DNA of 33,977 nt, taken from positions 1 to 33,977 of the forward strand of contig JAKFVH010000294.1 of assembly GCA_021732285.1 (NCBI GenBank), read 5' to 3'. Positions 1 through 7,683 of this stretch are shown piece after piece; the stretch's first letter is position 1; each line of letters starts with the position of its first letter. Made by a program: the position numbers and the translations under genes. The stretch is from Reyranella sp. (GTDB lineage Bacteria; Pseudomonadota; Alphaproteobacteria; Reyranellales; Reyranellaceae). The notes below the pieces were generated by a model that saw nothing but the letters and a program-made list of their open reading frames with translations, was not told the origin of the DNA and did not search any database.

Positions 1-743
1 TGCTCGGCGAAGGTGGCGACGTCGGGATAGAACGGCGAGCGCTTCTCGCCGCTGGTCGCCAGCACGCGCGCGCGGTTGTCCTTGGTGTAGGGCAGGAACG
101 AACCGTCGGGCAGCATCAGGGCGGCGACCTGGCCCGCCATCATGTCGGCGAGCCCCGGCGCGCCGCCGCGATAGGGCACCGGCAGGATCGGCGCGCCGAG
201 CGCCTTGGCCATGACCAGGGTGAGGAAGTGCGGGAACGAGCCCTCGCCCGGGTTGCCGCAATTGGCCTTGGCCGGGTTGGCCCTGGCCCAGTCGGCGAAC
301 TGGGCCAGCGTCTTGACCTCCGCCGGCACCACCGGACCGACGGCGCAGCCATGCACGAAGGTCGCCGCCAGGGACACCGGCGCCAAGTCGATGCTCGGGT
401 TGTAGGAGAGCTGCTTATAAATGTCGGTGTAGACCGTGACCGTCGAGGCCGGCGTCAGCACCAGGGTGCGGCCATCGGGCGGTGCGTTCTTCAACATCTC
501 GATGGCGATGCGGCCGGCCGCACCCGGACGGTTGTCGACGATGACGTTGCGGGCAAAGCCCGGCACCAGCTTCTCGCCGAGATGGCGGCTCACGACATCG
601 GCGCTGCCGCCCGGCGGGAAGCCGACGATGATTTTGAGCGAGTCGAGCGCGTCCTGCGCGCGCACCAGGCCGGGCGATGCCAGGCCAGCCCCCATCCCGG
701 CCGCGGCCTGAAGGACGCCGCGGCGCTTGATCGTCTTGGTCAT
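1..743 (-). CDS. Bug/TctC-family tripartite tricarboxylate transporter substrate-binding protein (partial)
   Basis: The gene reads from ATG at 743 down to the window edge, giving 247 codons with the C-terminus missing (the family is usually about 320 residues). The N-terminus has a twin-arginine-like signal (KTIKRRGVL, about residues 3-11) ending near LVRAQ. Family hallmarks are visible: GFPPGGSAD at about 41-49, DNRPGAAG at about 70-77, and a P-Y-R-G-G-APG segment further on. Members are periplasmic receptors that bind carboxylates or related small acids for TctAB-type carriers. No tctA or tctB lies in the visible flank, so it looks like one of the many orphan Bug proteins. It may pair with the alpha/beta hydrolase just upstream on the same strand, 36 nt away. 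The ligand cannot be inferred. Confidence 0.9.
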   Translation of the reverse strand, partial: MTKTIKRRGVLQAAAGMGAGLASPGLVRAQDALDSLKIIVGFPPGGSADVVSRHLGEKLVPGFARNVIVDNRPGAAGRIAIEMLKNAPPDGRTLVLTPASTVTVYTDIYKQLSYNPSIDLAPVSLAATFVHGCAVGPVVPAEVKTLAQFADWARANPAKANCGNPGEGSFPHFLTLVMAKALGAPILPVPYRGGAPGLADMMAGQVAALMLPDGSFLPYTKDNRARVLATSGEKRSPFYPDVATFAE

Positions 744-779
744 GATTTCCCCCCGCTTTGAGCGTCTTGCGCGCTCGAT

Positions 780-1685
780 TCAGACCCTCACGTGCTTGTC
801 GATGAACTCCACCATCTGCCCGAACATGGGACCGCACGCGGACAGGTCCGGCGACGAACCGGGCTTGCGCTCCATGTCGATGTATTCGAGCGCGATCGAG
901 CCGCCGGCCTTGGCATACGCGGCGCAGAAGCGCTGCGGCTCGTTGCCGTCGAACGTCGATTCGGTGTCCTTGTAGTCGTGCATGATGTCGCCGTGCGCCT
1001 GGAACCAGATCGCGGGCGGCGTCAGCAGCTTCTCAGCGCGCTCGAGCGCCATCGTCGGGCTGCCCTCGGACATGTTGGCTTCCGATTGCCAGTAGGAATC
1101 GTGGCGGCCGATGATCGACTTCGGCCAGGCCGGCGGATTGGCGCTGGCCTCGGCGCGCTTGGCGTGGCGGTAGCGGCTGAGCGGGTTGATCACCGGCCAG
1201 GACATGATCACGCAGCGCACGCTCGCGTCCTGGGCCGGCGAGCCGGCGGGCAGCGGGATCGCCGCATAGCGCTGATCGTGCGGGCGCATGGCGACCAGCA
1301 TGGCGAGGTGGCCGCCGCTCGACTGGCCCGACAGGCCGACAAGGTCGGGGCGGGTCTTTAGCGCACGCGCGTTGGCCTTGGCCCAGCGCACCGCGTAGTT
1401 GATGTCCTGCACCGAGGCCGGATACGGGTCCTCGTTGCCCGAGCGGAAATCGAGGGCGACCGACACGACGCCGTGCGAAGCCATGTACTGGTGGCGCAGC
1501 TTCTCGGTGTGGCGGTCGCTCATGCACCAGGCGCCGCCGTGGCATTCGACCATGGCCGGGAACGGGCCCGCGCCTTTCGGCTTGTAGATGGTCGCCAGCA
1601 ACGGCTTGTCGCCGTGGCGCAGGTATTCGACGTCTTCGACGTCGAACGCGGCCGTCGGGGTTTCGAGGACTGCAGCAGTGGCCAT
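780..1685 (-). CDS. alpha/beta hydrolase (esterase/lipase type)
   Basis: This 301-residue protein has the HGGAW oxyanion-hole motif at 49-53 and the nucleophile elbow GQSSG at 120-124 (Ser122). A candidate acid sits in HGD at 231-233. It resembles the hormone-sensitive-lipase/carboxylesterase group and has no signal peptide, so it is probably cytoplasmic. A strong GGAGG ribosome site precedes ATG 1685. The usual C-terminal catalytic histidine (a GHxF-like motif) is not obvious: the expected place reads KPGSSPD. The true His may be elsewhere, such as near residue 297, or the enzyme may be atypical. It is co-directional with the Bug-type binding protein downstream, which may supply its substrate. 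The substrate is unknown. Confidence 0.85.
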   Translation of the reverse strand: MATAAVLETPTAAFDVEDVEYLRHGDKPLLATIYKPKGAGPFPAMVECHGGAWCMSDRHTEKLRHQYMASHGVVSVALDFRSGNEDPYPASVQDINYAVRWAKANARALKTRPDLVGLSGQSSGGHLAMLVAMRPHDQRYAAIPLPAGSPAQDASVRCVIMSWPVINPLSRYRHAKRAEASANPPAWPKSIIGRHDSYWQSEANMSEGSPTMALERAEKLLTPPAIWFQAHGDIMHDYKDTESTFDGNEPQRFCAAYAKAGGSIALEYIDMERKPGSSPDLSACGPMFGQMVEFIDKHVRV

Positions 1686-1753
1686 GGCACGTTCCTCCGA
1701 TATTGATTTCGGGGGAGCCTAGTGTCTTTGCCGGAGGGGCGCCACTCGCTCAT

Positions 1754-1806
1754 GGGAGCGCGGGCCTCCGGCCCGCTCATGGTGCGGGCCGGAGGCCCGC
1801 GCTCCC
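1754..1806. repeat. dispersed palindromic repeat, copy A
   Basis: Perfect 23-bp inverted arms (1754-1776 and 1784-1806, beginning GGGAGCGCGGGCC) surround a 7-nt loop. On the minus strand the element starts 1 nt after the stop codon of the lipoprotein gene at 1808. A second copy with the same arm lies at 18797-18849. It is probably a REP-like element that also forms a 3' hairpin for the lipoprotein transcript. Confidence 0.9.
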
Positions 1807-1807
1807 A

Positions 1808-2308
1808 TCAGGGCAGCATGACCTTGACCAGCCGGCCGCCCTGGACGTCGACGCGTTGCATCATCGAGCTGCCCTGGCTGCCGTCCTGCCACTTCACGCT
1901 GGTGGTGACGTACCAGATGCCGTCGGGCACGGACGGGAAAGAGAAGCTGCCCGAGGCATCGCAGCGCGCCGTGCGCAGGGTCGAGACGTAGAGCGGATCG
2001 TCGCGCTCGAACTTCACCGGGCCGAGGCTGGCGGCGCGCGTGCCGCGGTTGGCGTTGCCGAAGATCGCCGTCATGCGCGCCCGCGCATAGGCGGTGTCGG
2101 GGATCAGGTTCGCCGACTGGCCGGCGCAGGTGTAGGTCGTGCCGCCGGACTTCAGGCTGGCGTTGCCGGTCACGGTGTTGCGGCCGGTCTTGCGCGCCCA
2201 CTCGACCTCAGCCGGGGCGATGCCCGAGGACAAGGCGGCCTGGTGCTGGAACTGGGCACATCCGGCGAGCGCCAGGGTCGATGCGAAAACGAGTGCGAGA
2301 AGCCTCAT
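1808..2308 (-). CDS. small secreted lipoprotein, unknown function
   Basis: The chosen start is ATG 2308, which gives 166 residues. It has an AAGGAG-type ribosome site upstream and produces a clean lipoprotein signal MRLLALVFASTLALAGC with lipobox LAGC (Cys17). The frame stays open up to 2527, but that extension is basic, lacks a signal and is not credible. The mature part is probably beta-rich, with two cysteines in GTTYTCAGQ and TARCDASG, followed by DGIWYVTTSVKW. It is exported and lipid-anchored, facing the periplasm. I recognise no named family. It is transcribed away from the solute-binding protein at 2577, with a 268-bp divergent promoter region between them in which I see no convincing promoter motif. 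Confidence 0.75.
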   Translation of the reverse strand: MRLLALVFASTLALAGCAQFQHQAALSSGIAPAEVEWARKTGRNTVTGNASLKSGGTTYTCAGQSANLIPDTAYARARMTAIFGNANRGTRAASLGPVKFERDDPLYVSTLRTARCDASGSFSFPSVPDGIWYVTTSVKWQDGSQGSSMMQRVDVQGGRLVKVMLP

Positions 2309-2576
2309 GTGCTGTCTTTTTCTCCTTTTCGCCAGCCTAGACGGTAACGCACGAGCCCGGCCTGTGATCCTTCGGTGAACAGAGGTATGCTCGGGCCAGC
2401 GTTGCCCGCGGAGAGCCCTTTTGGCCCCGCGGCTGTGGTGCCGTTTCGAGACGCATAGTTGGCAGACGACTTCCCGGTGTCGCGTAAAGCGCGCGGCGGG
2501 ACACGCGTATTTCCAGCCCACGCTCATCGCGTATTCGCACGCTTACACCGGCTCATGAAAACGACAGGAGGAAACC

Positions 2577-3878
2577 ATGGCTCGCATTGCGCGGCGTAGA
2601 GTTCTGACACTGTCTGCATCGGGCGGCATGGCCGCCATCCTGGCCAGCGGGCGCGGTCCCGCCTTGGCGCAGGAGACCCAGGTCCACTGGCTGCGGTGGG
2701 CCGATTTCGTGCCAGCGTCCGACACGCTGCTCAAGGGGCCGATCACGCAGGAATGCAAGAAGGCCACCGGCATCACGCTCAAGGTCGAGACCGTCAATGC
2801 CAACGACCTGCAATCGCGCATCACCTCGGCGATCCAGTCGGGCGCCGGCGCGGACATCATCATGGCGTTCGGCAACTGGCCGCAGCTCTACTCGCAGAGC
2901 CTGGCCGAGTGCGGCGACCTGGCCGACGAGCTCGGCAAGGCCGGCGGCGGCTACTACGACGTCTCGCGCCAGGTTGCCCAGGTCCGCGGCAAGTGGATCG
3001 GCGTGCCATGGACGACCGGCGGGGCGATGATTGCCTATCGCAAGTCGTGGCTCGACGAGGTCGGCGCCACGAGCTTCCCGGCGACCTGGGAAGCCTTCCG
3101 CGACGTCGGCAAGAAGCTCAAGGCCAAGGGGCGGCCATTCGGGCAGACCGCGGGCCACACCTTCGGCGATGCGCCGGGCTGGTGGTATCCCTTCCTGTGG
3201 TCGTTCGGCGGCAAGGAAGTCGAGGCCGACGGCAAGGTCGTGCTGAACAGCAAGGAAACGGTCGAATCGATCAAATTCGCCGTCGCCCTGTGGAAGGAGA
3301 CCATGGACGAAGGCGGGCTTGCCTGGGACGACACCAACAACAACCGCGCCTTCCTGTCCCAGACCATCAGCGCCACCAACAACGGCGCCTCGATCTACAT
3401 CGAAGCCAAGAAGAAGCCCGACACGTACAAGACCGAGAAGAACACGCCGATGTGGCAGGACATCCAGCACGCCCCGATCCCCAAGGGGGTGGCCGGCCAG
3501 TACAACCTGCCGGGCGTGTTCACCGACATGCTGATGGGCTACTCGAAGAACCAGAAGCCGGCCAAGGACTTCCTGCGCTGGATGCACTCCAAGCCGGTCT
3601 ACGACCAATGGTTCGTCTCGCAGCAGGGCTACACCTCGGGCGCCACCAAGCAGTGGGCCAAGCACGCGGTGTGGGACGTCGATCCGGTGCTGAAGCCGTT
3701 CAAGGACCTGCCGGAGTACGGCAGGCTCGCGGGCTACGCCGGGCCGCCCGACCGCAAGTCGGCGGAGGTGATCAGCAAGTACATCATCGTCGACATGTAC
3801 GCCAAGGCGATCCAGGGCATGGCGCCCGAGGAAGCCGCCAAGTGGGCGCACGCGGAGGCGACCAAGGCGTACGCGTGA
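2577..3878 (+). CDS. extracellular solute-binding protein family 1 (sugar-type ABC receptor), orphan
   Basis: This 433-residue protein starts with an RRRVLTLSASG signal (twin-arginine type) and a likely ALA-Q cleavage near 31. The mature part has the layout of family 1 receptors (maltose/glycerol-phosphate type), including GADIIMAFGNW, a PWTTGGAMIAYRKSWLDE hinge segment, and WYPFLWSFGGKEV. A GGAGG ribosome site lies just before ATG 2577. No permease or ATPase gene is near, so it must use transport partners encoded elsewhere or act as a sensor. It is followed by a second, unrelated binding protein on the same strand, separated by a strong hairpin. Sugar specificity cannot be read from the sequence. 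Confidence 0.9.
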   Translation: MARIARRRVLTLSASGGMAAILASGRGPALAQETQVHWLRWADFVPASDTLLKGPITQECKKATGITLKVETVNANDLQSRITSAIQSGAGADIIMAFGNWPQLYSQSLAECGDLADELGKAGGGYYDVSRQVAQVRGKWIGVPWTTGGAMIAYRKSWLDEVGATSFPATWEAFRDVGKKLKAKGRPFGQTAGHTFGDAPGWWYPFLWSFGGKEVEADGKVVLNSKETVESIKFAVALWKETMDEGGLAWDDTNNNRAFLSQTISATNNGASIYIEAKKKPDTYKTEKNTPMWQDIQHAPIPKGVAGQYNLPGVFTDMLMGYSKNQKPAKDFLRWMHSKPVYDQWFVSQQGYTSGATKQWAKHAVWDVDPVLKPFKDLPEYGRLAGYAGPPDRKSAEVISKYIIVDMYAKAIQGMAPEEAAKWAHAEATKAYA

Positions 3879-3896
3879 GCTGCTTCAAATGAGATA

Positions 3897-3937
3897 TCGG
3901 CCGGCTGGCGACCAATTCGAAGGTCCCAGTCGGCCGA
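3897..3937 (+). promoter_or_regulatory. intergenic hairpin between two binding-protein genes
   Basis: The arms 3897-3913 and 3922-3937 pair over about 16 positions with one mismatch and one bulge. The 8-nt loop AATTCGAA is itself palindromic. No U-run follows, so it is better read as an RNA-stabilising or attenuating hairpin, or a dyad operator for the gene at 3956, than as a classical terminator. Confidence 0.55.
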
Positions 3938-3955
3938 TCACTCGGTGAGGTTCTC

Positions 3956-5491
3956 ATGGCTTCTTTCCAGGTTCTGCGCAAATTCCTGCTCGCTGCCGCC
4001 GCCCTTGGCGCGATTGCCTCGACGGCCGCTGTCGCGGCGCCAGCGGGCAAAGTCACGATCGCCTGGCACGTGACGATCTCGCCGAGCTGGTTCGATCCAT
4101 CGACCGCGCCGCCGCAGATCACGCCGTTCGGCATGCTCTATGCGGTCCACGATGCGCTCGTGCGGCCGTATCCCGGGCACAAGATGGGCCCGAGCCTCGC
4201 GGAGTCGTGGGAGGAAAGCGAGGACGGCAAGACGTATCAGTTCAAGTTGCGTCCGGGGCTGAAGTTCCACAACGGCGACCCGGTGACGACGGAAGACGTG
4301 AAGTTCAGCTTCGAACGCTACAAGGGTGCAGGGTCGAAGGCTCTGCACGACCACGTCGCTGAGGTCGAGATCGTCGCCCCCCTGGTGGTGCGCTTCCATC
4401 TCAAGGAGCCGTGGCCCGACTTCATGACGTTCTACGGCACGACCGCCAGCGCTGCCGGCATCGTCCTGCCCAAGAAGTACCTGGCGCAGGTCGGAGACGA
4501 TGGCTTCCGCAAGCATCCGATCGGCGCCGGCCCCTACAAGTTCGTGAGCAACAAGCCGGGCCTGGAAGTCGAGCTGGAGGCCAATCCCGCCTACTGGCGC
4601 CGCGTGCCGAACGTCAAGACGCTGATCATGAAGAGCGTCCCTGAAGCCACCACGCGCGCCGTGATGGTGAAGACGGGCGAGTCCGACATCTCCCTGGTGC
4701 TCGACGGACCCGAGGCCGAGGAGATCCGGCGCGACCCGCGCCTGCAGGTGGTGGCATCCAAGCACGCGTCGATCTTCTGGATCGAGTTCACCGAGCAATG
4801 GGATCCCAAGTCGCCCTGGCACGACAAGCGGCTGCGCGACGCTGCAAACCTGGCGCTCGATCGCAAGCGGATCAACGAGGCGGCGTGCCTCGGCTTCTGC
4901 CCGCCGGCGGGCGTGATCGTGCCGCGGGTCATGGACTTCGCGCTGCAGGTCGAGCCGCCGGCCTACGACCCTGCCAAGGCCAAGCAGCTGCTCGCCGAAG
5001 CCGGGTATCCCAAGGGGTTCGATGCCGGGGAATTCGCCTCGATCCCAGGCTTCCCGACCGTCACCGAGGCTGTGCTGAACGACCTGAACGCGGCCGGCAT
5101 CCGCGTCCGATTGCGCGCGATGGAGCGGGCGACGTTCTACGCCGCCTGGCAGGAAAAGAAGCTACGCGGCTTGGTCATGACCGCGGCCGGAAACTCCGGC
5201 AACGCCGCCAGCCGCGTGGACACGTTCATCCAGTCCAAGGGCGCCTACGCCTACGGCGGCTATCCGGACATCGATGATCTCTTCCGGCAGCAGGCGGTCG
5301 AGCGCGACGTCGGACGGCGCGAGGCGCTGCTGCACAAGATCCAGCAGCTCACGATCGAGCGGGCAATGTATGCGCCGGTCATGGATCTTCGCACCCTGAA
5401 CGGCATCGGGCCGCGCATCGCCAAGCACACCATCACCGACGTCTGGATGTCCCCGTTCCCCTCCTACGAGGACATGGAACTCAAGAACTAG
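3956..5491 (+). CDS. ABC transporter substrate-binding protein, family 5 (peptide/nickel type), orphan
   Basis: This 511-residue protein has a signal peptide ending near AVAA (about 25-28). Family 5 landmarks are LAESWEESEDGKTYQFKLRPGLKFHNGDPVTTEDVKFSFERY, then GAGPYKFV, and further on FTEQWDPKSPWHDKRLRDAANLALDRKRI. Such receptors bind peptides, opines or other oligomeric ligands in the periplasm for Dpp/Opp-type importers. No dppBCDF-like genes are adjacent. The stop is only 2 nt from the stop of the convergent luciferase-like gene, so the two transcripts must read into each other unless terminated inside coding sequence. The ligand is unknown. Confidence 0.92.
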   Translation: MASFQVLRKFLLAAAALGAIASTAAVAAPAGKVTIAWHVTISPSWFDPSTAPPQITPFGMLYAVHDALVRPYPGHKMGPSLAESWEESEDGKTYQFKLRPGLKFHNGDPVTTEDVKFSFERYKGAGSKALHDHVAEVEIVAPLVVRFHLKEPWPDFMTFYGTTASAAGIVLPKKYLAQVGDDGFRKHPIGAGPYKFVSNKPGLEVELEANPAYWRRVPNVKTLIMKSVPEATTRAVMVKTGESDISLVLDGPEAEEIRRDPRLQVVASKHASIFWIEFTEQWDPKSPWHDKRLRDAANLALDRKRINEAACLGFCPPAGVIVPRVMDFALQVEPPAYDPAKAKQLLAEAGYPKGFDAGEFASIPGFPTVTEAVLNDLNAAGIRVRLRAMERATFYAAWQEKKLRGLVMTAAGNSGNAASRVDTFIQSKGAYAYGGYPDIDDLFRQQAVERDVGRREALLHKIQQLTIERAMYAPVMDLRTLNGIGPRIAKHTITDVWMSPFPSYEDMELKN

Positions 5492-5493
5492 CC

Positions 5494-6405
5494 TCAGCCA
5501 AACGCGGCGAAGACTTCGTCGATCGCCTTCATCTGGTTGCCGGCCGCCGAGGACGGCACCAGGATCGGCGTGTGCACGCCCGCCGCGCGCCAGGCGGCGA
5601 CGCCGTCGCGCACCTTGGCTGCGGGCCCGAACAGCGTGGTTTCCGCCAGCCACTTGTCGGTGAGGTACTTCGGCACGTCGTCGCGGCGGCCCTCGGCGAT
5701 CGCCTTCTCGATCGCGTCCATCTCCTCGACGTAGCCCGCCTCCCGCCAGTAGTTCCGGTAGTTCGGCAGGAAGGCGTAGTTGGTGAGGGTGCGCCGGTTG
5801 AGCGCGCGGGCCGCATCGACGTCGTCGCTGATGCAGGTCGGGATCATGTTGCCGATGAAGAAGCCGGGATCGTTGCGCTTGGCCGCGGGCAGCGCGGCGA
5901 GCGACTGGCCCATGTGCGACAGCACGACATTGGCGAACACCACGCCGTCCGCGAGCTCGCCCGACAGCGCCACCATCTTCTTGCGCAGCGCGGCGACGAT
6001 GATCGGCGGCAGCGGGCCGAATCCCGTCTCGGCGCGGAACTTCTCGATGAAGGTGCGCGTGTCGGCGAGCGGCTTGCCCGGCGTCACGCCCATGCGCACA
6101 TAGGACGGCCCGTGAGCGATGCCGACGCCCATGCGGAACCGCCCGCCTGAGACCTCGTGCATCATCGCGGCACTCTGCGCGAAATCGACCATGGTGCGCT
6201 GATAGATCGGCGCGATGGCGGTGCCGAAGGTGACCTTCTCCGTGTTCCACGCCAGCGCCTCGCAGGTCGACATGCCGCCGGTGGGGCTCGGCACGTAGAG
6301 CCCGGCAAAGCCCCGGCGCTCGGCCTCCTGTGCAAGCTCAATGGTGCGGCGCCGACGCCCGGGCATGGCGATCAGGCAGAGGGCGGGAAGCGGTTCGGAC
6401 ATCAT
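5494..6405 (-). CDS. LLM-class flavin-dependent oxidoreductase (luciferase-like)
   Basis: A TIM-barrel monooxygenase of the bacterial luciferase class, 303 residues from ATG 6405. An AAGGA site lies 5 nt before that ATG, and a second in-frame ATG follows directly at 6402. Support includes the N-terminal strand ALCLIAMPG, AQEAERRGFAGLYVPS, TAIAPIYQRT, and the GGRFRMGVGIAHGPSYVRMG segment typical of the FMN/F420 site. The frame extends upstream to 6591, but that part overlaps the divergent methyltransferase and is not needed. The family oxidises varied substrates with reduced FMN or F420, and the substrate here is unknown. It marks the left border of the low-GC island. Confidence 0.88.
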   Translation of the reverse strand: MMSEPLPALCLIAMPGRRRRTIELAQEAERRGFAGLYVPSPTGGMSTCEALAWNTEKVTFGTAIAPIYQRTMVDFAQSAAMMHEVSGGRFRMGVGIAHGPSYVRMGVTPGKPLADTRTFIEKFRAETGFGPLPPIIVAALRKKMVALSGELADGVVFANVVLSHMGQSLAALPAAKRNDPGFFIGNMIPTCISDDVDAARALNRRTLTNYAFLPNYRNYWREAGYVEEMDAIEKAIAEGRRDDVPKYLTDKWLAETTLFGPAAKVRDGVAAWRAAGVHTPILVPSSAAGNQMKAIDEVFAAFG

Positions 6406-6544
6406 CACGTTCCTTCGGTACAACCTCGCATTATCCCCTGCTCCACTCAGTTGTTTCCACGACGACAGGGGCTCCCGTCGTGCCGCCAAGCTAGGTATAG
6501 TGCAATATCGAACACAAACAGTGATACCCAGGGGGATCAGTAGC

Positions 6545-7666
6545 TTGGACGCGTCTAACTGGAGCGCTAGTGCTTGGCAGAGCGAAAGCACTTTTCACCA
6601 GCTCTCCCCCTACATTGGCAAGACCAAGTCATCCATGGCAGCCCCGCTTGTGGCGCAGTATACGCAGCAGGGTGATACTGTTTTTGATCCATTCTCTGGT
6701 TGCGGCACGTTTGCGTTCGAAGCGTGGCGAGCTGGTCGCCATGTCATTGCAAATGATCTGAGTCCCTACGCTAGTCTTGTCACTCGCGCAAAGCTCTTTC
6801 CGTATCGGACACTGAAAGCCGCGCAGCGAGACCTTGAGGCGATGACAACTCTAGTCGTCCAGCAGATGCAGTGTGGCGGCCATGATTTGCGGAAAGTGCC
6901 TACTTGGGTGCGGGAGTTCTTTCATTCTGAAACTCTAAGGGAGACCCTTTGCTGGGTGCAGGTGTTGAGAGAAAGACGCCGTTGGTTTCTTCTCGCTTGT
7001 CTCATGGGCATCCTTCATCACCAACGACCCGGCTTCCTGTCTTTTCCAAGTAGTCATACCGTGCCCTATTTACGGTTGAAGAAGTTCCCTCGCTCAAAGT
7101 ATCCCAAGCTCTATCAATATCGTCCGGTCGCAGATCGGCTGAGGGCAAAAGTAGAGCGAGCGTTTAGGCGCGTCCCCGCGCTCGACTTCGAACTGGAGCG
7201 AAAGTGTCTTTCAAGGAGCGCTGAGAAGCTCGCCTTTGCAAACGGCGTCGACGCAATTGTTACCAGCCCTCCCTATATGCGCCAGCTCGACTACGGCAGA
7301 GATAACCGTCTCCGCCTTTGGTTCCTGGGCTGCGATGATTGGCATGCCTTGGACACGATGATCTCACCTAAAGAAAAGAGCTTCCTAGCCCTGATGGATC
7401 AGTGCTTTCGACGTTGGAGAATGGACCTCAAGCCTAAGGGGCATTGCGTACTTGTGGTTGGTGATGCTTGCAGCCGCGAAGGCTACGACAATTTACCGGA
7501 GCGCGTATCCCACATCGCGACACAAGGTCATGGGTTCACACTGGTCTCTAGCTACACGGACCAAATTCCCAACAAGCGTCGTGTCCGCAGGGGGTTAGTC
7601 GGGAATACGTCGGAAACTATTTTAGTACTTCGAAATGCCGCGGTGTCGCGCAAACGCCACGCATAG
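6545..7666 (+). CDS. DNA methyltransferase (SPPY-type amino-methyltransferase)
   Basis: The start is inferred as TTG 6545 because a G-rich ribosome site (AGGGGGA) ends 8 nt before it. The frame further upstream runs antisense into the luciferase-like gene. The 373-residue product has HQLSPYIGKTKSSMAAPL near 18-35, the SAM-binding motif I DPFSGCGT at 48-55, ND at 70-71, and the catalytic motif IV TSPPY at 240-244. The S/T-PPY form and the motif order fit N4-cytosine or N6-adenine exocyclic amino methylation, not C5. There is no separate restriction gene. The next genes are DUF262 (17 nt downstream) and HEPN, suggesting the mark protects against, or signals to, that pair. Base use is clearly less GC-rich than in the flanking genes. 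Confidence 0.85.
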   Translation: MDASNWSASAWQSESTFHQLSPYIGKTKSSMAAPLVAQYTQQGDTVFDPFSGCGTFAFEAWRAGRHVIANDLSPYASLVTRAKLFPYRTLKAAQRDLEAMTTLVVQQMQCGGHDLRKVPTWVREFFHSETLRETLCWVQVLRERRRWFLLACLMGILHHQRPGFLSFPSSHTVPYLRLKKFPRSKYPKLYQYRPVADRLRAKVERAFRRVPALDFELERKCLSRSAEKLAFANGVDAIVTSPPYMRQLDYGRDNRLRLWFLGCDDWHALDTMISPKEKSFLALMDQCFRRWRMDLKPKGHCVLVVGDACSREGYDNLPERVSHIATQGHGFTLVSSYTDQIPNKRRVRRGLVGNTSETILVLRNAAVSRKRHA

Positions 7667-7683
7667 GAGCGAAGGGAGCAACT

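Noticed and set aside
6496-6501. TATAGT as a -10 box for the island
   Set aside because: No acceptable -35 hexamer lies 16-18 nt upstream.
6341-6544. Upstream extension of the methyltransferase frame from ATG 6341
   Set aside because: It would run antisense through the luciferase-like gene start and encodes no conserved sequence. The TTG at 6545 has the ribosome site.
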